From Chlamydiota bacterium (GTDB lineage: Bacteria; Auribacterota; UBA3054; B51-G9), in the NCBI GenBank assembly GCA_003648225.1, contig QMOL01000025.1, positions 1 to 17,189 on the forward strand: a DNA stretch of 17,189 nt. Direction: 5' to 3'. Positions 7,199 to 16,133 of the stretch are shown piece after piece. Below the pieces are notes generated by a model. The model made no database searches, was not told the origin of the DNA, and worked only from the letters and a program-made list of their open reading frames with translations. The stretch's first letter is position 1. Each line of letters starts with the position of its first letter. The position numbers were made by a program, and so were the translations under genes.

Positions 7199-9769
7199 AT
7201 GAAAAAAATTGTTTTATTTTTCATCCTGATTTTCCCGCAACTCACTTTCGCTTCTGAAATTTTCAAAAGTAATTGGGAAAACTCTCCCGATAGAATCTGG
7301 GTCGGGAAAAACTTCTGGGCTAACAGACTGCAAGATTGGCGCGTTCAGTCGGGCAAACTTATTTGCGTAGAGAAAAGAGAAATAAAACCTATGCGGACCG
7401 TGCACTTATTGACTGCTCGGCTCGGCAGCCAAAAAGGCGATTTGAAAATGAGCGTTAAAACAGGGCTCATAAATTCCAAGAGCGAAATCGCTGCAGATTC
7501 AGCATGCGGATTCTTGGTCGGCGCGGGTCGATTGCTCGATTATCGTGCCGCTTCATTAATTCATCACAGCCCCGGTCCCGGCGGCGGATTGTTCTGCGGT
7601 CTGAACGGAAAGGGCGAGCTTTTTATTCTTGATTTTTCGGTTACAAATTCCAGTAAAGTTCTTGCACAAAGCAAAAAGAAAATTGATATTCACAAAAATA
7701 TTCTACTTTCACTTTCGGCAAAACCGGTTGGCACAAATTACACTCTTTCTCTTGCCTGTTCAAATATTAAAACCGGAAAAAAGATTTCAGAAATATTTCT
7801 TGATAACGTGGAAACAAAAAGATTGGAAGGAAACCTTGCGCTTGTCTCCCACCCGGGCACCGGAAAATTTACAAAGAGACATTGGTTTCAAAACTGGAAA
7901 GTTTCCGGTGGAAAACTTGAAAAAAATGATACCGGAACTTTCGGACCCGTTATTTGCACTCAGCACACTTTGAGTCGTGAAATATTAAAACTGACCGCTC
8001 AATTTATGCCTGTCGGCAATTACGAAAATAATACCGCTAAACTGCAAATTAAAATTACAAATATTTGGAAAACTGTTGGTGTTGCTAAACTTTTCATTCC
8101 TTCTTGGACAGCAACATTCAGAGTAGAAAATTGGAATGATAAAAAAGATACACCCTACCGCGTATCTTATGAATTAGTTGACACTGCCGGCAAAACGAGC
8201 GAATATTTTTATGGGGGAATTGTCAGAAAAAATCCTGTAAATAAAAATACAATTGTTGTTGCCGCATTCACAGGAAACCAAAACACAAGAAAGTTCGGCG
8301 TTGACCACGGGTATTTTGACTGGCAACCAAACTCTATTTGGTTTCCGCACAACGACATTGTGAAAAACACAGAATTTCACAATCCGGACCTTCTATTCTT
8401 CAGTGGTGACCAGGTTTATGAATCATCAAGCCCGACAACCGCAGAGAAAAAGCCGTTGCAAAAAGCCGTGCTTGACTATCTTTACAAGTGGTATTTATGG
8501 TGCTGGGCATACGGCGATCTGACCAAAAATATCCCAACCGTGACAATCCCTGATGACCACGATGTCTTTCAGGGAAATCTCTGGGGCGCCGGCGGCAGGC
8601 ATATTGATGTGCAAGAAAAAGGCGGATTTGTTATGCCGGCTGAATTTGTGAAAGTTGTTGATAGAACACAAACAAGTCATCTGCCGGACCCCTATGACCC
8701 ATTACCGATAAAGCAAGGAATAGATGTATATTATTGCTCCATGAATTACGGTGGGATTAGCTACGCAATTATTGAAGATAGAAAATTCAAATTCCCTTGT
8801 AATATAAAACAATCAGACGGAAAATGGAAAAAACAAACAAATCCTGATTTGCTTGGAGAAAGACAATTGAATTTCTTGAGCGAATGGGTGACCAACTGGA
8901 GTTACAACGCAAAATTCAAAGTGCTGTTATCACAGACAATTTTCTCGCTTGTAAGTACAGCGTCAACACAACCTCGACCAAAATACGGCGGTTATCTGCC
9001 GCTGCCTCCGGATGTTTATCCAAAAGACACGTTCAGACATGATGTCGATTCAAATGCTTCGAATCCTGAAGCGCGGGACCGCGCGTTAAAAATCTTACGA
9101 AAAGGTTTTGTCTTTCACATTGCGGGCGATACACACCTCGCCACTCTTGTACATTATGGCGTCAATAATTACAATGATGCGAGTTTCGCTTTTTGTGTTC
9201 CGTCCATTGCGAATTATTATCCACGCCGTTGGTATCCTCCGGTGCCGGGAAAAAACAGAAAGTCGGGGATGCCGAAATATACGGGCGAATTTACAGACCT
9301 TTACGGAAATAAAATGACCGTGTTCGCCGTGGCAAATCCGGTGATCTCAGGACAGGAACCGGAAGAACTATGTAACCGCTCACCCGGATATGGCATTATT
9401 AAATTTAATAAATCAAAAAGAACAATTACAATGGAATGCTGGCCCCGTTGGGAAAATCCGGCAAAAAGAGATGCTAAGCAATATCCGGGATGGCCTCTAA
9501 CAATAAACCAAGCTGATAATTACGGGCGTGAATCTAAAATATATCTTCCGACAATCGAGACTTTATCAATTACGAATCCGGTAGTACAAATTATTAATGA
9601 GAAAAACAATGAAATAGTTTATACTTTAAGAATTAATGGAAATACATTCAAACCAAAAGTTTTTGAAAAAGGCAGCTATACAATAAAAATCAGCGATCCT
9701 GACCGAGGCGAAGAAACGACTATAAAAAACATAAAAACGACTAATGGAGCAAAGAAAATAAAAATATGA
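7199..9769 (+). CDS. secreted PhoD-like metallophosphatase with N-terminal beta-sandwich domain
   Basis: A 856-residue exported protein. The start at 7199 is chosen because it begins a clean signal peptide (MKKIVLFFILIFPQLTFA, cleavage after Ala18). An in-frame start at 7103 would bury this inside the previous gene. Residues 20-240 resemble a concanavalin-like jelly roll (DRIWVGKNFW, HWFQNWKVSGG at its end), possibly carbohydrate-binding. Residues 350-680 carry PhoD-type phosphatase motifs: FSGDQVYE (401-408), PDDHD (451-455) and HIAGDTH (640-646), all metal-site residues. The Cys-containing motif usual near the start of PhoD is replaced by AFTGNQN (356-362), so the metal site may differ. A short Ig-like tail ends the protein. 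It lies 19 bases after its neighbour and overlaps the next gene by 4 (ATGA). A phosphomono- or diesterase acting outside the cytoplasm is likely; the substrate is unknown. Confidence 0.8.
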   Translation: MKKIVLFFILIFPQLTFASEIFKSNWENSPDRIWVGKNFWANRLQDWRVQSGKLICVEKREIKPMRTVHLLTARLGSQKGDLKMSVKTGLINSKSEIAADSACGFLVGAGRLLDYRAASLIHHSPGPGGGLFCGLNGKGELFILDFSVTNSSKVLAQSKKKIDIHKNILLSLSAKPVGTNYTLSLACSNIKTGKKISEIFLDNVETKRLEGNLALVSHPGTGKFTKRHWFQNWKVSGGKLEKNDTGTFGPVICTQHTLSREILKLTAQFMPVGNYENNTAKLQIKITNIWKTVGVAKLFIPSWTATFRVENWNDKKDTPYRVSYELVDTAGKTSEYFYGGIVRKNPVNKNTIVVAAFTGNQNTRKFGVDHGYFDWQPNSIWFPHNDIVKNTEFHNPDLLFFSGDQVYESSSPTTAEKKPLQKAVLDYLYKWYLWCWAYGDLTKNIPTVTIPDDHDVFQGNLWGAGGRHIDVQEKGGFVMPAEFVKVVDRTQTSHLPDPYDPLPIKQGIDVYYCSMNYGGISYAIIEDRKFKFPCNIKQSDGKWKKQTNPDLLGERQLNFLSEWVTNWSYNAKFKVLLSQTIFSLVSTASTQPRPKYGGYLPLPPDVYPKDTFRHDVDSNASNPEARDRALKILRKGFVFHIAGDTHLATLVHYGVNNYNDASFAFCVPSIANYYPRRWYPPVPGKNRKSGMPKYTGEFTDLYGNKMTVFAVANPVISGQEPEELCNRSPGYGIIKFNKSKRTITMECWPRWENPAKRDAKQYPGWPLTINQADNYGRESKIYLPTIETLSITNPVVQIINEKNNEIVYTLRINGNTFKPKVFEKGSYTIKISDPDRGEETTIKNIKTTNGAKKIKI

Positions 9770-12228
9770 AATTATTTAATAAATTTATTTTATTTATCAC
9801 TTTTTTTACCGCAATAACCTTTGCAAGTAATAATAATTCAAATCTGTTTGTTATCAGCGCTTATTCACCTCTGATTACAAGCACAAAAGGCGGAACGGTT
9901 GAAGGTATCGCAAGTAATTATTTCGATGCAGCCGGGCCGGTTTATAACAAAGGATATGAAACTTTAACAAAAGCATACGATAATAATATCGGCTTCATCT
10001 TTACGATAACCGGACATAGGAATGTTACAAATTACGGGGCCATAGGTTCAAAAATTAATCATACGGATTTACAAAATGCGACTATGCCGGAAATAAACGC
10101 CTGGGTGGCAGACGTAGTTACGCAAATACAAAATGCCGTCGCTGACCCTGTATCAAACGCAACAATTATTGCCTGGAACATCTCCCCTGAAGAGTTGCGA
10201 TATTGGGTTTGGCAGGAAACTAATTATCTTCAACGTGTACACGACGCTGTTTCGGCGAATGACCCATCAAACCGACCAACGATGATGTACGAACCGAATC
10301 ATCGCACGGCATCGAATTTGGCGAAAACTGTTCTATATCAGGACATTCTCCCGCAAGGTTGTTATGCTCATTTAAAGGGTTTTGACCATAATCGCGTTTT
10401 TATTCGACATCAAATGTCAAATATGACGGAAGCTATTGCAATTACCGGCGTCGATGCTACTCCTGTTCCGGTACTGGAAATGGTAGAGAATACTGATCAT
10501 CCTTACAGTGAAGAAGATATCCCGTTAATTCCTTCTTTTGTTAAGCACGATGTTTATTGCGCATTGGCAAACGGCGCACATGGTTTCCTAATTTGGTCAA
10601 TGGGTAATCGCGCGGGTTTCACTACCGCCGCATATACTAATTATTATTCCACTTATACAAAAGCTTCAAAAGAATTACACGATCTCGGATTACGCGATGT
10701 CTTTACTTTCGGAAAAGATGTTCATTCCGCGATGATAGACATAACATCAGGTGCTACAAATCTTCAGCTTATTTACAATGACAAAACTAACTATTATCCT
10801 TCAATAAGCTTGCGTGAACTTAACTATAACGGGAAACGATATATTGTGATGGTTAATAGTTCCGAAGAGCAAGTTGATTTACGTCTTAACGGACTTTTCG
10901 AAGGGGCCTCGTATAAAGATTTACTTGGCAATTCATCGTACAATTATTTAACAACTAATTATCTTGATCTTTCTTTGGCGGCACGCGAACCCGTTATTTT
11001 GCTGGAATATAATGAGTTTGTGTGGACAAATGCCCTCGGCGGAGCGTGGGACATTGCAGGAAACTGGACACCGGCTAATAATTATCCAACTGCGGAAGAT
11101 TCTGCAATTCTTACAAATGTAGCCCTTTCTTCAACTTCAGCTGTAACAATATCACTTCCGCCATCAGGTGCCTCCGCAGGAAAAATATATCTCGCAAAAC
11201 CTGTTTGCCGTTATCAAATCGGTGATACATCTTCCCGAACTTTCCGTTTCGACAACGGAGAAAATAATTCTTTACTGAATCTTGACAGAGAAATTAGCGA
11301 ATGGACTCCCGCAATGCTTTTCTCAAGTTCAACAACTGTTGAAGTTAACAATACTCTTGAAATCAACCTTGCCGACAACTATAAACAAGTCCTCAGGTTT
11401 TCGGGAGCTATTGCGGGTACCGGTACTATCATCCGAACAGGTGAAGGCGGAGCAAACTCCGGCTTTGTCAATATTAACGCTGTCAATCCTTTCTCCGGCA
11501 ATTACATTGCCCAAGCAGGAAGAACAACTTTTGCTTTATCAAATCCTTTTCCAAACGCGAAACTTGTTAGATTCGACACCAGCAGCAAAATTCGTTTGCC
11601 GGAAAATTCTTCTTTAGATTTAACACTCAATGGAGGAGGAATTGAATATAACACGAGTTTTCAAACTAATTTCTTATCCGGAAATCTGACAATCACAGCT
11701 AACAGCACCGTTCACCTTCTTAACAACCGCACATTAATTCTTCAAAATGATGTTTCCGGGAATGCGCGGCTTTACATTGATGACAGCGCAACAGCCGTTT
11801 CCTGCTTCGGCAGTATTTCGCCTGGAACAAACTCTATCGGTACTCTCACTCTCGATGAAGGTCCGGGAACACTTAATATCGGTCAATTGTCAGATAAAGT
11901 AACTTTAAATATTGAAATTTATTCAAACGATTTTGATAAACTCATTGTAGAAAATCTCGACTCTTCACTGAATTTAAGCAACATAAACCTTAATTTCTCT
12001 ATTCTTCAAATCCCTGATCCAAGCAAAACAAATATTATTATCACATTAATAAACGGAAATGATTTCACAGGTTATTTTGACAGCACAACCTGGCAGATCG
12101 GCTTTACAGGAAACGTTTTCATCGAAGGTAATGATGTGAAAGTAACAGGTGTGATTCCTGAACCTTCTGTCTTTTTAATTTATTCTTTACTTATAATTTT
12201 TCGCCTTACACTCTTTTATAAAAAATGA
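9766..12228 (+). CDS. secreted putative glycosidase with autotransporter-type beta strands and PEP-CTERM tail
   Basis: An 820-residue protein with three parts. A signal peptide (1-20, cleavage after TFA) leads into a barrel-like region (27-310) with IIAWNISPEELRYW (134-147), VPVLEMVENTDHP and GAHGFLIWSMGNR. Glu142 or Glu143 and Glu238 are candidate acids, but I cannot assign a GH family. A beta-sandwich follows (about 320-415), ending in REPVILLEY, as in glycosidase C-terminal domains. From 418 to 790 it is rich in short beta strands with autotransporter-associated repeat signatures: FVWTNALGGAWDIAGNWTP, GTGTIIRTGEGG, NPFSGNYIAQAG and GSISPGTNSIGTLTL. The C-terminus is a PEP-CTERM signal: VIPEP (796-800), a hydrophobic helix and a basic end (FYKK). 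This implies sorting to the cell surface or matrix by an exosortase system not in the window. Its start overlaps the previous stop by ATGA. Confidence 0.75.
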   Translation: MKLFNKFILFITFFTAITFASNNNSNLFVISAYSPLITSTKGGTVEGIASNYFDAAGPVYNKGYETLTKAYDNNIGFIFTITGHRNVTNYGAIGSKINHTDLQNATMPEINAWVADVVTQIQNAVADPVSNATIIAWNISPEELRYWVWQETNYLQRVHDAVSANDPSNRPTMMYEPNHRTASNLAKTVLYQDILPQGCYAHLKGFDHNRVFIRHQMSNMTEAIAITGVDATPVPVLEMVENTDHPYSEEDIPLIPSFVKHDVYCALANGAHGFLIWSMGNRAGFTTAAYTNYYSTYTKASKELHDLGLRDVFTFGKDVHSAMIDITSGATNLQLIYNDKTNYYPSISLRELNYNGKRYIVMVNSSEEQVDLRLNGLFEGASYKDLLGNSSYNYLTTNYLDLSLAAREPVILLEYNEFVWTNALGGAWDIAGNWTPANNYPTAEDSAILTNVALSSTSAVTISLPPSGASAGKIYLAKPVCRYQIGDTSSRTFRFDNGENNSLLNLDREISEWTPAMLFSSSTTVEVNNTLEINLADNYKQVLRFSGAIAGTGTIIRTGEGGANSGFVNINAVNPFSGNYIAQAGRTTFALSNPFPNAKLVRFDTSSKIRLPENSSLDLTLNGGGIEYNTSFQTNFLSGNLTITANSTVHLLNNRTLILQNDVSGNARLYIDDSATAVSCFGSISPGTNSIGTLTLDEGPGTLNIGQLSDKVTLNIEIYSNDFDKLIVENLDSSLNLSNINLNFSILQIPDPSKTNIIITLINGNDFTGYFDSTTWQIGFTGNVFIEGNDVKVTGVIPEPSVFLIYSLLIIFRLTLFYKK

Positions 12229-13697
12229 AAAATTTATCCCGAAGAGACTTTATGAAAAATGTCGCCCTCGCAGCTATGGCATCAACAGTTGGCGCTTCTC
12301 TCTCATCCTGCGCGAACGCGGTTAAAAAAATCAATGTTGAAGAAAAAACAAAAATGCCGAACTTAATCTATGTCTTTCCAGACCAGTTTCGACGACAGTC
12401 TCTCGGTTTCCTTAATGAGGACCCCGTCATTACTCCGAATTTAAATAAATTCGCCTCGGAAAGTCTTGTGCTGACTGATTGCGTGAGCTGCTACCCTTTA
12501 TGCAGTCCTTATCGCGCAATGCTGCTTACAGGTAAATATCCGGCTCAAAATAAAGTGCTGACAAATTGCCATTCCAGACGTTATAAATTTCATAACGAAC
12601 TGCAAAAATCCGACCGGTGTATTTCTGATGTTCTACACGACAACGATTATTCGCTCGGCTACATTGGAAAGTGGCATCTTGAAAGCCCGTTACCGGAAAA
12701 AAACACTTATGGCGAATATACCTGGACACCACCAGACCGCAGGCATGGTTTCGATTACTGGTGCTCTTACGGCTCGACAGGGCATCACTTTCATACTCAT
12801 TATTACATTAACTCAAAATCTGAGAAAGATGTTACTGAAATTTCCGAATGGTCACCAAAATTTGAAACCGATGTGGCGACAAATTATATAAAAAACACAA
12901 ACGGAAAATACAGAAAACCAAATCAACCCTTCGCACTCTTCTTAGCTTACAATCCACCACATCCAAATTACAAAGAAGTTCCGGAAAAATATGTAAAAAT
13001 GTATGACGGGAAAAATTATAAAGATTTGCTCGTCCGGCCAAATCTTGATCCTAAAGGCGAAACAAGCGAAAAAGCAAAAGGGTGGGTTAAAAACTATTTC
13101 GCCGCTGTTACCGGCATCGATGACCAATTCGGAAGAATTTTAAATTGCTTAAAAGAACAAGGATTGGATAAAAACACTATCGTCATTTTTACTTCCGACC
13201 ACGGCGATATGATGGGCAGCCACAATCTCAGATCAAAAAATGTTTGGTATGAAGAATCTATGGGAGTACCTTTTATTATCCGGTGGCCCGGACATATTAA
13301 ACCAGGAAAAGACGACCTGCTTATCAATACGCCGGACATTATGCCTACTCTGCTTGCTATGATGGGATTGAAAAACAAGATACCGAAAGATGTGCAGGGA
13401 AAAGACTTAGCCGGCGCTTTTCTCGGCAAAAAAATTAATCGACCGGATTCTTCTTTCTACTTCTTAATTAAAGAAGGAAAACCTGATTCCGGCAGGCGCG
13501 GTTTACGAACTCACCGTTATACTTTTGTCATCTCAAAGTCAAAAAAGAAAAATAAGATTTTTCTTTATGATAATAAAAAAGACCCGTATCAGTTAGAAAA
13601 CATCGCCGATTCAAAACCGGAACTTGTAAAAAAACTTACCGAAAAATTATATAAAAAACTAACTGAGATTAACGACCCTTGGGTAAAAAATTCTTGA
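12225..13697 (+). CDS. Cys-type sulfatase with Tat motif and lipobox
   Basis: A 490-residue type I sulfatase (alkaline phosphatase superfamily), normal length. The N-terminus has a Tat-type motif (SRRDFMK, 5-11) and a lipobox LSSC (26-29), so it is probably exported folded and lipid-anchored. The active-site motif is CSPYRAMLLTG (93-103). Cys93 would be converted to formylglycine and Arg97 stabilises it. Other family residues are present: Asp53 (with Gln54 in place of the second Asp), Lys149 and His151 in GKWHL, Asp325 and His326 in SDHGD, and Lys338. The product hydrolyses a sulfate ester, most likely on a sugar given the lyases next to it. The maturase (anSME or FGE) is not in the window. 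The start overlaps the previous gene by 4 bases (ATGA), and the end overlaps the next gene. The family is certain; the sulfated sugar and subfamily are not known. Confidence 0.93.
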   Translation: MKNLSRRDFMKNVALAAMASTVGASLSSCANAVKKINVEEKTKMPNLIYVFPDQFRRQSLGFLNEDPVITPNLNKFASESLVLTDCVSCYPLCSPYRAMLLTGKYPAQNKVLTNCHSRRYKFHNELQKSDRCISDVLHDNDYSLGYIGKWHLESPLPEKNTYGEYTWTPPDRRHGFDYWCSYGSTGHHFHTHYYINSKSEKDVTEISEWSPKFETDVATNYIKNTNGKYRKPNQPFALFLAYNPPHPNYKEVPEKYVKMYDGKNYKDLLVRPNLDPKGETSEKAKGWVKNYFAAVTGIDDQFGRILNCLKEQGLDKNTIVIFTSDHGDMMGSHNLRSKNVWYEESMGVPFIIRWPGHIKPGKDDLLINTPDIMPTLLAMMGLKNKIPKDVQGKDLAGAFLGKKINRPDSSFYFLIKEGKPDSGRRGLRTHRYTFVISKSKKKNKIFLYDNKKDPYQLENIADSKPELVKKLTEKLYKKLTEINDPWVKNS

Positions 13698-16120
13698 AAC
13701 CATTTCTCTTTTCTCTCGCTCTTTTTTGCTTGTTCTTCACACAACGCATGGTTGCAGATCACACGCATCCACGATTGCTATTTAATTCAAGCGAAACTAA
13801 CGAACTTGCAAACAGGAGATTCTCTACTCATTCCGAGGAATGGAGTAAAATGCTCTCAAGATGCAATTCTTTGCTTAACTCTACGCCGGAAACAAATCCG
13901 ACAAACGCTTATCTCTTAGGTTACGAAGTTGATTTTATGGCGCTCGCACTTGTTCAATTACTTGACCCTTCTCAACCTTATCTCGACACTCTGACTAATT
14001 ACTTCTTCACAACACTAAATTGGAAAGAATGGAATAATATCGGTTCTGCTCCGCTGAACGATAATCTTGCCGTGGGGATTACTATAACCGCGCTTGCTGA
14101 AGTTTACGATTTGCATTACAATAATTTTTCTTTTTCACAACAAACTAACATTAACGCGAAAATAATTAAAATTACCGATGATTACAGAAATTGGTACTGG
14201 AGAATCGATACAAAAATAATGAAATCTTTGTGGGGTAATCACGCGTGGAATGCGCTTACAGCTCTCGCAGCAGCCAGATACGCAGCTGATGATATTCCAC
14301 CAACAATTTTCCACGATTGGACTAATGTTCTTAATTCTCAATTTGCGCGACTCGAAAATATGTGGAACTCCTTCGCAGCTGATGGCGCAAATGATGAAGG
14401 CGCAACTTACGCTATGTTCGGGCTGGAACGCGTGCAGGAATGGATGGAAATGAGACGTATCGGGCAAAACCTTTCTAATAATTTCCCGTTTGTAAACCTC
14501 GCGTGGTTTACAAATCAATCAATGTATTTTATGTATATCAGCACCCCGGGTGGCGATGATAATTTCGGCGGCTTGGCAAGATTCGGTGATTGTAATCCGG
14601 GATATTGGCATAATCCATACAGCGTGTTAACCCTGCTCGCACGACGTTTACGCGACCCGGTTGCGCAGTGGTTGAATTCAAAACAGGATTACAGCACAAA
14701 TCCCGGGGTTTGGCGATATTTGTGGTATGACCCGACTGTTCCCATTGTTAATCCGGAATCTCTGCCAAAATGGCATCTCTTTGAAAAATACGGCCTATTC
14801 TGCTGGCGGTCGTCCTGGTCTAACAACGCAAGCTATTTTACTATCAAATCAGGACAGCATTTCCACGGACACGCTCACCCGGATAACGGGCAATTTATGA
14901 TTCATCGCGCCGGAATTCCTTACATCACCGACTCAGGTTACACAGTACCTAAATACACAGCCGATCATAACGTTCTGCTTGTTAATAACACAGGTCAAAT
15001 AGGTGATGGTTCCAACTGGGGTGACTTCGGTGCCAAATGGCCTAATAGTAATATTTGGGGGAAAATAAATACCTCAATCGCTACCGGAACAACACCTGAT
15101 GAACAACCGGATTTCTTCGATATCCTCTGCAATCCAACACCAATGTGCTCAAACACTCCCATTACAAAGTGGGAACGCGAAGCTGTTTCGGTTAACGGTT
15201 TCTTCTTTCTTCGTGACAAAATGAAAGCGCCGGTAAATGTGGAATTTGAACTGCGTTTCCATTCATTTGTCAGTAGAAAAAACAGTAAACCGTTTTATGA
15301 TTATGACACCGACAGAAACCTTAACCCTTTTTCACTTCTCTCAAATAATTGGTGGAAAATCGACTCAAGAAATGAAAACCCGCAACCGCCTAATCTCCTG
15401 CTTGCCGACCTTTCCGCGGAAACCTGGTCGAACAATATTGAAGAAACTTGGATTGATGACCATTATTTGGACGCAAATGTACGACTCGGTAATTATTTGT
15501 CTCGAAAACGAACTGATTCAGAATCTTCCTCCCTGATCTTCTTCGCTTTTGACGATGAATTATCAAACCTGACTGTTAATGCCTGGTCGGATGACAAAGC
15601 GGAAGGAACACATATAATTAATCAATCCACTTCTCATAAATTTATCGATATTCTTTGGCCGCTCAACGGGAATTCCTGCTCAAATTGTGTCGGCTGGTTT
15701 GTTAACGGCAATATGGCAGGTAGAAAATATATGGTTTCAGATTTTGATAATTCCTGCTTTTATTTTGGCAGAGAAACTTCTTTAATTAAAAATGACAACG
15801 CAACATTATTTGAAGCAAACTTACCTGTTTCTTTTTACGCGCGAATTGAGAATCCCGGTTTCAACACGACAAACGGTTTAATTATTGCATATTCAGCAAC
15901 AGTATGCACAGGCATTTTCCATTGCCCGTTCCCGCCTTACCTTGTTCTTAAAAATAATATGAATATCGATTTTAAATGGGATGCGAACAAACTTTTTTTA
16001 GAAATCCCGGCAGGCATATCTACTTTTAAAATCGATGTAATTCCGGAACCGATTTTTGTTTCATTTATTTTTATAGCTTTTCTAAATTTAACAAGTTTAT
16101 TAAAAAATACACGTTTATGA
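13679..16120 (+). CDS. heparinase II/III-like polysaccharide lyase with PEP-CTERM tail
   Basis: An 813-residue exported protein. The TTG at 13679 gives MGKKFLKPFLFSLALFCLFF, a good signal peptide cleaved near MVA-D (residue 26). A second TTG at 13694 would make a 4-base TTGA overlap with the sulfatase stop and still leave a signal peptide; the first ATG (13748) would lose it. Residues 27-350 fit an alpha-helical toroid: NHAWNALTALAAARYAADD (187-205) and DGANDEGATY (235-244). Tyr244 and His188 are candidate catalytic residues. Residues 370-420 match the heparinase II/III-like domain: RSSW, HFHGHAHPDNG (394-404) and GIPYITDSGY. The remainder is beta-sandwich. The C-terminus has VIPEP (787-791), a hydrophobic helix and a basic end, a PEP-CTERM signal. 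The enzyme would cleave uronic-acid polysaccharides by beta-elimination. The substrate (heparin, chondroitin, alginate or other) cannot be told from the sequence alone. Confidence 0.87.
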   Translation: MGKKFLKPFLFSLALFCLFFTQRMVADHTHPRLLFNSSETNELANRRFSTHSEEWSKMLSRCNSLLNSTPETNPTNAYLLGYEVDFMALALVQLLDPSQPYLDTLTNYFFTTLNWKEWNNIGSAPLNDNLAVGITITALAEVYDLHYNNFSFSQQTNINAKIIKITDDYRNWYWRIDTKIMKSLWGNHAWNALTALAAARYAADDIPPTIFHDWTNVLNSQFARLENMWNSFAADGANDEGATYAMFGLERVQEWMEMRRIGQNLSNNFPFVNLAWFTNQSMYFMYISTPGGDDNFGGLARFGDCNPGYWHNPYSVLTLLARRLRDPVAQWLNSKQDYSTNPGVWRYLWYDPTVPIVNPESLPKWHLFEKYGLFCWRSSWSNNASYFTIKSGQHFHGHAHPDNGQFMIHRAGIPYITDSGYTVPKYTADHNVLLVNNTGQIGDGSNWGDFGAKWPNSNIWGKINTSIATGTTPDEQPDFFDILCNPTPMCSNTPITKWEREAVSVNGFFFLRDKMKAPVNVEFELRFHSFVSRKNSKPFYDYDTDRNLNPFSLLSNNWWKIDSRNENPQPPNLLLADLSAETWSNNIEETWIDDHYLDANVRLGNYLSRKRTDSESSSLIFFAFDDELSNLTVNAWSDDKAEGTHIINQSTSHKFIDILWPLNGNSCSNCVGWFVNGNMAGRKYMVSDFDNSCFYFGRETSLIKNDNATLFEANLPVSFYARIENPGFNTTNGLIIAYSATVCTGIFHCPFPPYLVLKNNMNIDFKWDANKLFLEIPAGISTFKIDVIPEPIFVSFIFIAFLNLTSLLKNTRL

Positions 16121-16133
16121 TATAATAAAATTT

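Noticed and set aside
13748..13750. ATG at 13748 as the start of the heparinase-like gene.
   Set aside because: It would remove the whole signal peptide although the protein carries a PEP-CTERM tail and must be exported.
14135..14518. 127-codon minus-strand open frame.
   Set aside because: It lies fully inside the helical domain of the heparinase-like gene and shows no recognisable motif; an antisense shadow.
16121..16126. TATAAT just before the PL8-like gene as a separate promoter.
   Set aside because: No -35 box is found at a usable distance (TTAACA lies 27 bp upstream), and any start would fall on the ATG itself. AT-rich chance match is more likely.
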